Of a stretch of DNA of 64,000 nucleotides, positions 42,269 through 53,000 are shown piece by piece. The position numbers and the translations under genes were made by a program. The notes under the pieces are model-generated. The model made no database searches. It was given only the letters and a program-made list of their open reading frames with translations, and was not told the DNA's origin. The first letter of the stretch is position 1. The number at the start of each line of letters is the position of its first letter. Location: positions 62,001-126,000 of the forward strand of contig NZ_JARKMY010000010.1 of NCBI RefSeq assembly GCF_029360725.1, in the 5' to 3' direction. Source of the DNA: Chryseolinea sp. H1M3-3 (lineage in GTDB: Bacteria > Bacteroidota > Bacteroidia > Cytophagales > Cyclobacteriaceae).

Positions 42269-43477
42269 TTATTTTCCTTTTTGATCTTCTTTTTTTCTCT
42301 CTTTACGTTCTTCTCTTTTTCGTTCACGTTCTTTGCGTCGTTGCTCTCGTTTTTCTTTTCGAATTTCTTTAGCGCTTTTTTCTTTCTTAACCTCGGCGAT
42401 GCTATCAGAAAATTTTATCGTATTATCTGTGTTCCGTTCAAATGCTTGTACAAACGCATTTCTGAAAACATTCCAAACAGTAGGCCAAACTCCTGATTCT
42501 ACGTTATCGAGATTACCCTGAAGCGGGACTTTAGTGGCAAATTGATTTTCTTCTTGATTCTCGAAGAATTCCACAACGACGCCAACAATAGATTGCCAAA
42601 TCAAATTGATTGGATTTTTTTTGTCTTTTTCCCAATCAACGACTTTAATATTCTGTGCCACAGGTTTTACGTAACCCGTTATCTTTCCATTGTTAATGGC
42701 TAGTTCAGTATATAAATTAAAGATTCCGCGTTCGATATCTACCTTGCTATACGCCTTAAAAAAATCATTCAAGGCCGGCATATTAATTTTTTCAAATTTC
42801 AAGTTAAGATCCATATCAGGAGTCTCTTTCAAAACATTTATGTCCATATTCAGGTGTAGCTTTCCTCCGCCAACAGAAGTGGCGCTTGCTATAACACTGG
42901 ATGGAAGCCGTTCTTTTTCATTATCTGCATTATTAAGATTCGTGGCAAGTACATAAAGACTGTCTAAACGAACATCAACTTTTGGCTTGGTGGTAAAGTC
43001 ATAAAACGCAACGGTTCCATGATTGATCTCCAGTCTATTAATTTGCAGCGGCATTAGTTCCTTGATTGGCTTCGTCCAGTCAACATCTTTGCCGGTTTGG
43101 GTGTCATTACCCGGTTTCTTTGTTTCTTTTCCGTCACCTCCTATGAAGTTCAATTTTGGGCGTTCAAAAATTATCTCACCCACAATGGACCCTTTAAAAA
43201 GCGCTTGCCATTCCACAGACAAATCAATCGCCGGAACATCAATGAACGGAACTTTTTCATGACCATTTATTTTGAAAAGCCGCAGGTCATGAATTACGTA
43301 TGCGCCACGGAGAAGATGGATATCAACGTCGCTTATCGACCCTTCATAACCATCGATATCGGCAAGTACTTTATTTACATAACGTGTAACAAAGTACGGT
43401 AACATTAACCTAGCAACTATCACCAGCACTAAAATGCTGGCAAGTATGATCCATTTTTTATTTATTTTAACACGCAT
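42269..43477 (-). CDS. DUF748/AsmA-like protein with charged C-terminal tail
   Basis: The 402-residue protein has an N-terminal membrane helix (WIILASILVLVIVARLMLPY) and a DUF748-type periplasmic domain: YVNKVLADIDGYEGSISDVD, LLRGAYVIHDLRLF, LNIDVKFDKI-like strands (LNLKFEKINMPALNDFFKAY), and a short amphipathic end (WPTVWNVFRNAFVQAFE). The last 45 residues are almost pure Lys, Arg and Glu, low-complexity helix. It lies 5 bases after the YihY-like gene and 2 bases before the FA2H-like gene. DUF748 proteins are thought to move lipids between membranes, matching the neighbours. Confidence 0.88.
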   Translation of the reverse strand: MRVKINKKWIILASILVLVIVARLMLPYFVTRYVNKVLADIDGYEGSISDVDIHLLRGAYVIHDLRLFKINGHEKVPFIDVPAIDLSVEWQALFKGSIVGEIIFERPKLNFIGGDGKETKKPGNDTQTGKDVDWTKPIKELMPLQINRLEINHGTVAFYDFTTKPKVDVRLDSLYVLATNLNNADNEKERLPSSVIASATSVGGGKLHLNMDINVLKETPDMDLNLKFEKINMPALNDFFKAYSKVDIERGIFNLYTELAINNGKITGYVKPVAQNIKVVDWEKDKKNPINLIWQSIVGVVVEFFENQEENQFATKVPLQGNLDNVESGVWPTVWNVFRNAFVQAFERNTDNTIKFSDSIAEVKKEKSAKEIRKEKREQRRKERERKREERKERKKEDQKGK

Positions 43478-43482
43478 TATTT

Positions 43483-44460
43483 CTAAGATTTAACGTCTAC
43501 GGTAACTGGCTCCTCGTGCCTGACTTGCTGATCGCTAACTACTGTTTTTCCATTCTCCACATCTTTCTCTACCTCCACCATCTGCACCTTAACAGCATGA
43601 TGATAAGGAGTGATCTCACTTCCCGTCTTTTCTGCATACACTGAAGTAAGTTCAGCACCAAAAAGAAAAATTACCGTTGAATAGTAAACCCAGATCAAAA
43701 TAATTACAAGTGAGCCTGCAGCTCCGTAAGCAGAATTAACAGAGCTGTTGCCCAAGTAAAAACCAATCAAATATTTTCCCAGCACAAAAAATGCCGTTGT
43801 GATGAATGACCCAACCCAGACGTCCTTCCATTTAATTTTGGCGTCGGGAAGCACTTTAAATAACATAGCAAAGATGAACGTGATCAATGCTAACGATAAT
43901 ACAATATTCAACGTGGTGACGAAGTACAATGTCCATCCATCGAATAAGACAGCCATTTTTTTCTGAAGTATCACCAGTACAGTATCAAAAACCAGCGACA
44001 CCAGCAACAAGAATCCGATGCTGATCACCATTGCCAATGATATTAATCTGTCAATTAGATATTTTAAGAAGCCGCGCTCCGGTTTAGGTTTTATTCCCCA
44101 AATCTTATTGAGACTTGTTTGAAGTGAAATAAAAACGGTTGTCGCGCTAAAAATCAATGTAGCAATACCTATTATTTTGGCAAAAGTACCGGTGGAATCT
44201 AATGCCGCATTTAATAATATTTTTTCAACTTCTACAGCGCTTTTTTCACCGACTAATCTCGATACCTGACTGACAAGTTCTGCTTGAACTACATCCCGTT
44301 CATAAACCGTTGCCCCAACAGAAAGTGATATGATGAGAATCGCAGGCAAGGAAAAAATAGTATAAAATGCTATAGACGACGCATAACTGAACGAATCATC
44401 CTGAACGAAATTCAAAACGGTCTGTTTAAGAATATCCCAGCCTTTTCGCAAAAATTTCAT
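43483..44460 (-). CDS. YihY/BrkB family inner-membrane protein
   Basis: The 325-residue protein has six membrane helices with family signatures ASSIAFYTIFSLPAILII, ATTVFISLQTSLNKIWGI, YGAAGSLVIILIWVYYSTVI and FLFGAELTSVYA. YihY-family proteins (once misnamed ribonuclease BN) are implicated in anterograde phospholipid transport together with AsmA-like proteins, so a DUF748 gene next door fits. The frame opens with TTG at 44487; the ATG at 44460 (MKFLRKGWD) was preferred. It heads the operon and is divergent from the AI-2E transporter gene. Confidence 0.93.
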   Translation of the reverse strand: MKFLRKGWDILKQTVLNFVQDDSFSYASSIAFYTIFSLPAILIISLSVGATVYERDVVQAELVSQVSRLVGEKSAVEVEKILLNAALDSTGTFAKIIGIATLIFSATTVFISLQTSLNKIWGIKPKPERGFLKYLIDRLISLAMVISIGFLLLVSLVFDTVLVILQKKMAVLFDGWTLYFVTTLNIVLSLALITFIFAMLFKVLPDAKIKWKDVWVGSFITTAFFVLGKYLIGFYLGNSSVNSAYGAAGSLVIILIWVYYSTVIFLFGAELTSVYAEKTGSEITPYHHAVKVQMVEVEKDVENGKTVVSDQQVRHEEPVTVDVKS

Positions 44461-44623
44461 GAGGTCTTGTTTTTCTTGTTCACGCAAGAAGCGTTCCTCT
44501 GAAATTATCCCACTGATTAGAAGCTACCGAAGACCTGCGTAGAGAAAAATCTATGAAATGTGGAAAATATTCCTCAAAGTATTCCTTAATACTAATGGGT
44601 GCCTCGCGAACATCGAAATTTCG

Positions 44624-44639
44624 TTGGCACGGAAATGTA
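44624..44639 (+). promoter_or_regulatory. TTGGCACG box upstream of the AI-2E transporter gene
   Basis: TTGGCACGGAAATGTA has a perfect sigma-54 -24 element but a poor -12, and ends 22 bases before the ATG. Confidence 0.3.
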
Positions 44640-44661
44640 AGTAGCAAATGAAATACGCAAT

Positions 44662-45783
44662 ATGGTGCATCAAGCGCAAACTCCTTTTTATCAAAAGCTA
44701 AGTTTGGTTCTTTTATCTCTGGTTATTTTAAGTGTAGGCTTATTTTTTGGGAAAGGAATCATTCTCCCTATTTTATTTGCCATACTGCTTTCGATGCTTT
44801 TGCTTCCAATAACGAATTTTTTAGCGCGCAAGAAATTTCCAAAAACGCTTTCCATTGTAATCCCGTTGGTGGTCGCGATACTGGTTATCGCCGCTATTGT
44901 ATATTTTCTATCGAGCCAGGTCGTAAATTTTCTAGACGATGCGCCAAAGCTTCGGGAGCGAATTTCTGAAGTAAGTGTGTCCTTTCAAAAATGGTTTACC
45001 ACCAGCACAAACATTTCAGTACCCAAGCAAAATCAATACTTCAATGATACTGTTGAAAACATCAAAGACGAAGCGCCAAAAATAGTTAGCGCAACATTTT
45101 TGTCTTTAACGGAGATCCTTACTTATATCGTCTTATTGCCGATTTATACTTTCCTCATATTATACTATCGAACAACCATTAAAACTTTTTTTATAGGCGT
45201 GTTTAAAAATGGCGAAGAGGAAAGGGTACACGAAGTTTTATCAGAGTCTGGTACAATTGCGCAACAATATATTACCGGGCTTCTCATCGAGACATCCATT
45301 GTATTTACCCTTAATTCAGTGGGGTTTTTAATACTTGGAATCAAGTACGCCATATTTTTAGCGCTGCTTGCCGCCCTGCTCAATCTCATCCCCTATGTAG
45401 GAATGTTAGTGGCTAATATTATTTGTATGATCGTTACCCTTATCAGCTCGGAAAATATTAGCGATGTGCTTTGGGTGGGTATTATTCTTGCCGCAGTTCA
45501 ATTCATCGACAACAACTTTGGGATGCCTTTAATTGTCGGAAATAAAGTGAGAATAAATGCCTTGGTAACGATCATAGGTGTGTTGATCGGTGGCGCTTTA
45601 TGTGGGATACCGGGAATGTTTCTAGCTATTCCGGGCTTAGCAGTGCTAAAAGTGATTTTTGATAAAGTACCCGAGCTCAAACCGTGGGGTCTGTTACTTG
45701 GGGACGAAGTAGAAAACGGCGAAAACAAAACCCGATTTAAACTTCCAAAAATCAAAAATCGATCTAAAGTTGTTAAGGTATAA
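44662..45783 (+). CDS. AI-2E family transporter
   Basis: The 373-residue protein has eight predicted helices with the usual two-plus-six layout: two early helices (YQKLSLVLLSLVILSVGLFF; LPILFAILLSMLLLPI), a hydrophilic periplasmic part (about 95-140) and the C-terminal block. Signatures are LLNLIPYVGMLVA and IDNNFGMPLIVGNKVRINAL, with GIPGMFLAIPGLAVLK near the end. Members (TqsA, PerM) export signals or ions; the substrate here is unknown. It is followed 62 bases later by a YtxH-YqjE-type set. Confidence 0.92.
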   Translation: MVHQAQTPFYQKLSLVLLSLVILSVGLFFGKGIILPILFAILLSMLLLPITNFLARKKFPKTLSIVIPLVVAILVIAAIVYFLSSQVVNFLDDAPKLRERISEVSVSFQKWFTTSTNISVPKQNQYFNDTVENIKDEAPKIVSATFLSLTEILTYIVLLPIYTFLILYYRTTIKTFFIGVFKNGEEERVHEVLSESGTIAQQYITGLLIETSIVFTLNSVGFLILGIKYAIFLALLAALLNLIPYVGMLVANIICMIVTLISSENISDVLWVGIILAAVQFIDNNFGMPLIVGNKVRINALVTIIGVLIGGALCGIPGMFLAIPGLAVLKVIFDKVPELKPWGLLLGDEVENGENKTRFKLPKIKNRSKVVKV

Positions 45784-45845
45784 ATCGGTATCGTTCCGAA
45801 TGACACAATCGATAATAAAAGATTAGAAACGTTAAATACTTAAAT

Positions 45846-46091
45846 ATGAAAATCACAACTCAAGTAATTCTCGGATTCGCTGCAGCAGCAGTTGCTGGAG
45901 CGGCTATAGGAATGTTATTAGCGCCAGAAAAAGGTAAAGACCTTCAAATGAAAATAAAAGATGGAGCCCAGGATTGGCTGAATCAATTTTCATCGTTATT
46001 GAATACGGGCAGGGATGTTGCTGCACAAGTGAAGTCAATAGCTCAGCAAGAAGTTCAACATTTAAAATCTGAACTCAACGAAGTACATTAA
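45846..46091 (+). CDS. YtxH-domain protein (second copy)
   Basis: The 81-residue protein has a Gly/Ala-rich membrane helix (ILGFAAAAVAGAAIGMLLAP followed by EKGKD) and a helical, charged tail. It shares the AAxGAAIGMLLAP core with the copy at 20774 but little else. It is the first gene of a three-gene set with a YqjE-like holin-family protein, the order that enteric bacteria show for yqjD-yqjE-yqjK. Confidence 0.9.
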   Translation: MKITTQVILGFAAAAVAGAAIGMLLAPEKGKDLQMKIKDGAQDWLNQFSSLLNTGRDVAAQVKSIAQQEVQHLKSELNEVH

Positions 46092-46114
46092 TTTCACACG
46101 ATTAGCGAACAACC

Positions 46115-46462
46115 ATGGAAGAGAATAAAAACCCCTCGGAAAAAATAATGGATACCGTCGGCAATTTGGTTCAGACCTACCGCGATCTTATGGCGGTCAA
46201 AGCAGTTGAAAAAGCATCTCAAGGAGCCTCTTTAAGTATTTTTGGCATTCTCATGCTGCTTGTTTCAGTTTTTATTCTATTCTTTTTAGGGTTCGGTTCC
46301 GCCTGGTGGATGGGCGAGGAACTCGAGAATATGAAAGCCGGATTTTTCATTGTGGGCGGCATCTTCATCACAGTCCTGGCGATTATATTGATGATCGCCA
46401 AAAAAACATTAATTCCCGGTATTCGAAACCTCATAATCAAGAAATTCTATGAACAAGATTAG
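46115..46462 (+). CDS. Phage-holin-family membrane protein (YqjE-like)
   Basis: The 115-residue protein has two membrane helices (LSIFGILMLLVSVFILFFLG; GFFIVGGIFITVLAIILMIA) and a cytoplasmic N-terminus starting MEENKNPSEKIMD with the ETxKxKxxEK-like helix (DLMAVKAVEKASQGASLSIF). This is the Phage_holin_3_6/YqjE (DUF1469) pattern. Despite the name it is a cellular envelope protein. The last 14 bases overlap the next gene. Confidence 0.85.
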   Translation: MEENKNPSEKIMDTVGNLVQTYRDLMAVKAVEKASQGASLSIFGILMLLVSVFILFFLGFGSAWWMGEELENMKAGFFIVGGIFITVLAIILMIAKKTLIPGIRNLIIKKFYEQD

Positions 46463-46781
46463 TAATTACGATGAGTTGATCCTTCACAAAAAAAAATTAG
46501 AAACCGACCTGGAACATTATAAAAATGTCTTTAATGAGGAGCTTCAAGCGGTCAAACAAAAATTAGAGCCCATTAGCAACGTTGTGTCCTTTTTCACGCC
46601 TCCAAAAAATCCCTCTCAAAACAACCTATTACTTCAGGCCGGTACTAATCTTGGTATTGAACTTTTTGTACGACAAAAGCTCTTATCTAAGGCAGGATGG
46701 TTCACAAAGCTTGTTGTACCATTCATTTTGAAAAAAGTTTCTTCAAGAGCTTTGGAAAAAGTGCAGGAGATTCGAAAATAA
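46449..46781 (+). CDS. Small protein in the YqjK position
   Basis: The 110-residue protein is soluble except for a weak hydrophobic patch: a charged N-terminal helix (LHKKKLETDLEHYKNVFNEE), a Pro-rich hinge (FFTPPKNPSQNN) and a C-terminal helix (VRQKLLSKAGWFTKLVVPFI) ending in basic residues. The position after YtxH and YqjE-like genes, with a 14-base overlap, mirrors YqjK. Sequence similarity to YqjK is not evident, so it is named by position only. Confidence 0.6.
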   Translation: MNKISNYDELILHKKKLETDLEHYKNVFNEELQAVKQKLEPISNVVSFFTPPKNPSQNNLLLQAGTNLGIELFVRQKLLSKAGWFTKLVVPFILKKVSSRALEKVQEIRK

Positions 46782-47023
46782 CGGAAGTTAGAATTCGGAA
46801 AACATTTTTCAGGAAAAAGTTGTTACGCACAAGTCTATAATTTTTTCGCGTACGAAAAATAATTTGAGTATATCCGCGTGACAATGCGTATTTTAGATTC
46901 CTTTAATAAGACGTTTATATTGGCTTTTTTTGAGACACCGCCCCTTGTGATTCTAACAGTAAAGCATTGGGTTCTGCTGTCCATATTTCGACATTTCTAT
47001 TCGACATAATGTAATCCGCCTGC

Positions 47024-50000
47024 ATGAAAACAAAAGCAATGCCTGCAAAAGTTAAGACACCTTTGCCCTCTGACGGTGCAAATGGTGCCGACACAATTAA
47101 AAAGAAAGCAAAAAATGGCAATGGCCACTTGATCAGAGAACCCCAACTGCACAACACTACCATCGATTCCCTTGATTTCAAGGAGATGTTAGGCGTTCTA
47201 ACAGAAGTGAAGAACGGCAACTTCAAAGTGCGGATGCCCTATGACCAGATCGGTTTAAGCGGGAAAATTTGTGATACATTAAATGAAATCATTTCATTAA
47301 ATGAGGAAATGATGCTTGAGTTTACCCGGGCGGGCAATACCATTGGCAAGCAAGGTAAACTTACCCAGCGCATTGAAATGCCCAGTTCAAAAGGCTCATG
47401 GGGCACTGGCATAAATTCCTTAAATGCATTGATCTCGGATCTCGTTCACCCCACCATTGAAATTGCTCACGTTATCAGCTCCGTTGCAAAAGGAAATCTT
47501 TCCCAGGAAATGCCCGAAGAAATCGGTGATCATAAATTGGAGGGGGAATTTTTGCGGATTGCGAAAGAAGTAAACTACATGGTGAAACAGCTTAACCTCT
47601 TCTCTATGAAGGTGACGCGTGTGGCCAGGGAGGTAGGCTCTGAAGGAAAACTCGGAGGACAAGCAAAAGTTAAAGGCGTAGGTGGTGTATGGAAAGACCT
47701 TACCGATTCTGTAAATCACATGGCTGGTAACCTTACCAACCAGGTTCGTAACATTGCGGAAGTAACAACAGCCATTGCCCGTGGAAATCTTTCCAAAAAA
47801 ATCACAGTGGATGTGAAGGGTGAAATGTTGGAATTAAAAAACACCATCAATACCATGGTGGACCAGCTTAATTCATTTGGATCTGAAGTAACACGCGTTG
47901 CACTCGAAGTAGGTACTGAGGGAAGGCTCGGTGGTCAAGCCACAGTAAAAGGTGTAGGAGGTGTCTGGAAAAATCTTACAGATTCTGTAAACCAGATGGC
48001 GGGTAATTTAACAGCACAAGTCCGTAACATCGCCGGAGTAACAACTGCGGTAGCCAAGGGAGATTTGTCGAAAAAAATTACTGTTGACGCAAAAGGCGAG
48101 TTGCTGGAATTAAAAAACACTATCAACACGATGGTGGATCAGTTGAACTCTTTCTCATCTGAAGTTACCCGTGTAGCCCGTGAGGTTGGATCGGAGGGCC
48201 AATTGGGTGGCCAGGCAGATGTTCCGGGTGTTGGTGGAACATGGAAAGATTTGACGGACTCGGTAAATCAAATGGCTGGTAATCTGACAAATCAGGTTCG
48301 AAACATCGCGGGTGTTACAACTGCGGTGGCCAATGGTGACTTGTCGAAAAAAATTACAGTGGATGTACGCGGTGAGATGCTGGAGTTGAAAAACACCATC
48401 AATACCATGGTGGATCAGCTAAATTCATTCGGATCGGAAGTGACCCGCGTTGCGCTAGAGGTTGGAACAGAAGGTAAGTTGGGAGGCCAGGCAACGGTAA
48501 AAGGCGTTGGTGGTATCTGGAAAGAACTTACGGACTCGGTAAACCAAATGGCTTCGAACCTTACCGGACAGGTACGAAATATAGCCGGTGTAACAACCGC
48601 CGTAGCAAACGGGGATTTATCGAAAAAAATTACGGTGGATGTGCGGGGTGAAATGTTGGAGTTGAAAAACACCATCAATACGATGGTGGATCAACTTAAC
48701 TCATTTGCCTCTGAAGTAACACGTGTAGCCTTAGAGGTGGGAACCGAAGGTAAATTAGGAGGCCAGGCTACTGTAAAGGATGTGGGAGGTGTGTGGAAGA
48801 ATCTTACAGATTCTGTTAACCAAATGGCAGGTAACCTTACCACACAGGTACGAAATATTGCGGGTGTAACTACAGCTATCGCCAAAGGTGATTTGTCAAA
48901 GAAAATCACGGTTGATGCGAAAGGAGAACTTCTTGAATTAAAAAATACAATTAATACCACGGTCGACCAATTGAATTCCTTTTCTTCTGAAGTAACACGC
49001 GTTGCCCGCGAAGTAGGATCAGACGGTCAGCTGGGTGGACAAGCTAACGTACCAGGTGTTGGTGGGACTTGGAAAGATCTTACGGATTCTGTTAACCAGA
49101 TGGCCTCAAATCTTACCAACCAAGTGCGAAATATTGCGGAAGTAACAACGGCCGTTGCAAAGGGTGATTTGTCAAAGAAAATCGCCGTGGATGTGCGAGG
49201 TGAAATGTTGGAGCTTAAGAACACCATCAATACGATGGTGGATCAGCTCAATTCATTTGGATCAGAAGTTACGCGTGTAGCCCGCGAGGTGGGTTCTGAA
49301 GGTAAGCTGGGTGGGCAAGCAGACGTACCGGGCGTCGGTGGTACATGGAAAGATTTAACGGACTCCGTAAATAAGATGGCCGACAACCTGACTAACCAGG
49401 TACGGAATATTGCAGATGTAACGACAGCTGTGGCGAAGGGTGATCTGTCAAAGAAAATTACGGTTGATGTAAAAGGCGAAATGTTAGAGCTTAAAGATAC
49501 CATTAATACCATGGTGGATCAACTTAACTCTTTCGCTTCGGAAGTAACACGGGTGGCTAGCGAAGTAGGTTCTGAAGGTAAACTTGGCGGACAAGCAACA
49601 GTGAAAGGAGTCGGCGGTGTATGGAAAGGGCTTACAGATTCCGTGAATCAAATGGCTGGTAACCTGACTGCACAGATCCGAAATATTGCTGATGTGGCGA
49701 TCGCTGTGGCTAACGGTGATTTATCAAAGAAAATTACGGTTGATGTTCGCGGTGAAATCCTGCAATTGAAAGATACCCTGAACACCATGGTGGATCAGTT
49801 GAGAGGTTTCGCTTCCGAAGTTACGCGTGTAGCCCGTGAGGTCGGAACAGAAGGAAAATTAGGTGGTCAGGCCTTTGTACCTGGCGTCGCAGGGACATGG
49901 AAAGATTTAACAGACTCAGTGAACCAGATGGCTGGTAACCTGACTGATCAGGTGCGTAACATTGCTGGTGTGACGACTGCAGTGGCGAATGGTGACTTAT

Positions 50001-53000
50001 CTAAAAAAATCACCGTTGATGTGCGTGGTGAAATGCTTGAATTAAAGAACACCATTAATACCATGGTGGAGCAATTAAATTCCTTCGCCTTTGAAGTAAC
50101 CCGTGTGGCACGTGAAGTGGGTACCGAAGGAAAGTTAGGCGGACAAGCCGAAGTTCGGGGTGTAGCGGGAACTTGGAAAGACCTTACTGACTCTGTGAAC
50201 CAAATGGCTTCTAACCTAACGGGGCAGGTACGGGGTATTGCCAAAGTTGTGACGTCTGTAGCAAAAGGTAATTTAAAACAAAAGCTTTCCATCAATGCAT
50301 TAGGTGAGTTGGCTCAGCTGACAGACACCATTAATGAAATGATCGATACGCTAGCTGTATTCGCCGAGCAGGTGACAACAGTTGCGCGGGAAGTAGGTGT
50401 CGAAGGTCGTTTGGGTGGTCAAGCTAGCGTACCAGGTGCTTCAGGTACTTGGAAAGACTTAACGGAAAATGTAAACCAGTTGGCTGCTAATTTAACAACA
50501 CAGGTTCGTTCAATTTCTGAAGTTGCATCGGCTGTAACAAAGGGAGATTTGACCCGAACCATTCGCGTGGATGCTAAAGGCGAGTTGGAAGCTTTGAAAG
50601 ATACAATCAACCAGATGATCACCAACCTCCGCGAAACCACATTGAGAAATCAGGATCAGGACTGGCTGAAATCAAACTTAGCGAAGTTTACGCAAATGCT
50701 GCAAGGACAAAAGGATTTGAATACTGTAACGAAGCGTATTCTTTCTGAACTGGCAGAAGTTGTAACAGCACATTATGGTGCGTTCTATATCCTAAAACAG
50801 GATGAAGAAACTCAAAACCACAAACTAAAACTCTTTGCGGCCTATGCGTACAAGGAAGACAAGAATATACCAAAGGAATTTGAAATCGGGGAAGGCCTTG
50901 TTGGCCAATGCGCTTTCGAAAAAGAAAGAATTCTATTGAAGAATGTTCCTCAAGGATATGTAAAAATTACTTCCGGATTAGGAAAAGCAAAACCTGCAAA
51001 TCTTATCATTCTTCCGGTGTTGTTTGAGAATGATGTGAAAGCTGTTATTGAGCTCGCATCTCTTGATACCTTTAGTGAAACACATCTTGACTTCCTGAGC
51101 CAGTTGACTGAAAGTATTGGTATTGTATTGAACACCATCGAAACAAACTCAAGAACAGAGGAGTTATTGGCACAATCACAATCGCTGGCTGGAGAACTCA
51201 AGACGCAGCAAGAGGAATTGAGAAGAACGAACGATGAGCTTCAGGATAAAGCGCTGCTGTTGGTGAAGCAGAAAGAAGAAGTGGAAGCGAAGAACAAAGA
51301 AGTTGAGGAAGCAAGAAAATCTCTGGAAGAAAAAGCAGAACAGCTTACGCTTACCTCCAAATACAAATCAGAGTTTCTGGCCAACATGTCTCACGAATTG
51401 AGAACGCCATTAAACAGCTTACTCATCCTGGCCCAGCAGTTATATGAAAACGCAGAAGGTAATCTGAATGAAAAACAGATTCGTTATGCTAAAACGATTC
51501 ACTCTTGCGGTGACGATTTAATTCAATTAATCAACGATATCCTGGATTTGTCGAAAATTGAATCTGGTTTTATTTCTACCAATATCTCCACGGTACGCAT
51601 ATCCGAAATTGCGTCCTTTGTTGAAACGACATTTAAGCCTATATCAGAAGCAAGAAATCTGCGATTCAAAATTGAAACTGATTACTTGCTGCCGACCTCG
51701 ATGGAAACGGATATTCAACGGCTCAATCAGATTCTCAAGAACCTGTTGTCAAACGCGTTTAAGTTTACCGAAAAGGGTGAAGTCTGTTTGAAAATAACAG
51801 AAGCCCATCATACCTGGAAGCCAGGCAATATCAATCTTGATCGCGCCAAAAAAGTTATTGCCTTTTCAATCACAGATACAGGAATTGGAATTCCCACTGA
51901 AAAACAATCCATTATTTTTGAAGCGTTCCAACAAGCAGAAGGTTCTACAAGCCGTAAATATGGTGGAACGGGATTGGGACTTTCTATCAGCCGTGGACTT
52001 GCAGAACTTCTTGGAGGAACTATTGAACTTGAAAGCCAGGCAGGTTATGGCAGCACATTTACCTTGTACCTGCCTATAGACAACGTACCTAAAATTGATC
52101 CTAAAAATGCACCCCAAAGCATTCAGGCTATTCAACAATTGCGCAAAGAATCGGCCGACGGAGAAATTGGTAACCTCCTTGGAAATCTTCGGATTACCGC
52201 TGACGGCATAGAATCCAGAAGCCTGGACATCGTCAGCGAAATGATCAATGAAACTGGAGATGACCGAAGTAACATCTTGCCTGACGATAAAGTAGTTATG
52301 GTAGTAGAGGATGACTTGCGCTTTGGAAAAATTGTTATCGACAAAGCACATGAATTTGGTCTAAAAGTGATTGTTGCCACTAACTATCTGGAGGTATTTG
52401 ACTTCATTAACCGGTTCGCGCCAATTGCCATTACCCTAGACGTAAAACTTCCTGAGACTAGTGGCTGGAAGGTTATCGACTTACTGAGAAACGATCTGAC
52501 ATACCGGCATATACCGATTCATGTTGTGTCTGGAGAGGAAAACCGAATGTTGGCACTGAAACGTGGTGCGAGAAGTTTCTTACTCAAGCCGCTGGACAAC
52601 GACATGTTGAATGAGCTTTTCAATGACATCGTTACGTGCGGAAACAAAACCAAGCGTAATATCCTGGTCGTCGAAGATAATGAGCTCGACTCATCCCAAA
52701 TCGCAAAAGTTATTAGCGATGATTTAATTTCAGTCTCTATTGCCTCCACTGGTAATGAAGCGATTGAGCTAGTCAAGACTCAGGAATTCGATTGTCTCAT
52801 TCTAGATTATACGCTCCCTGATATTTCAGGGGTGGACCTGCTCCATGAGGTAAGCAAAGCAAAGAAAAAACTAACCCCTGTTATTGTATATTCTGCCAAG
52901 GATTTTAACAAAATTGAATTAAGTACTATCAATTTAAATTCGAGTTCCCTGGTTGTGAAAGGCGTCAATTCAATTGAAAACCTATTGGAGGAAACAGTAT

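Noticed and set aside
47935-50640. Series of minus-strand frames of 61-115 codons inside the kinase
   Set aside because: They are mirror frames of the repeated coding sequence and repeat with it.
47612-50647. Regular repeat as a possible CRISPR or noncoding satellite
   Set aside because: The period is 276 bases, exactly 92 codons in one open frame, encoding HAMP-type units; no spacers exist.
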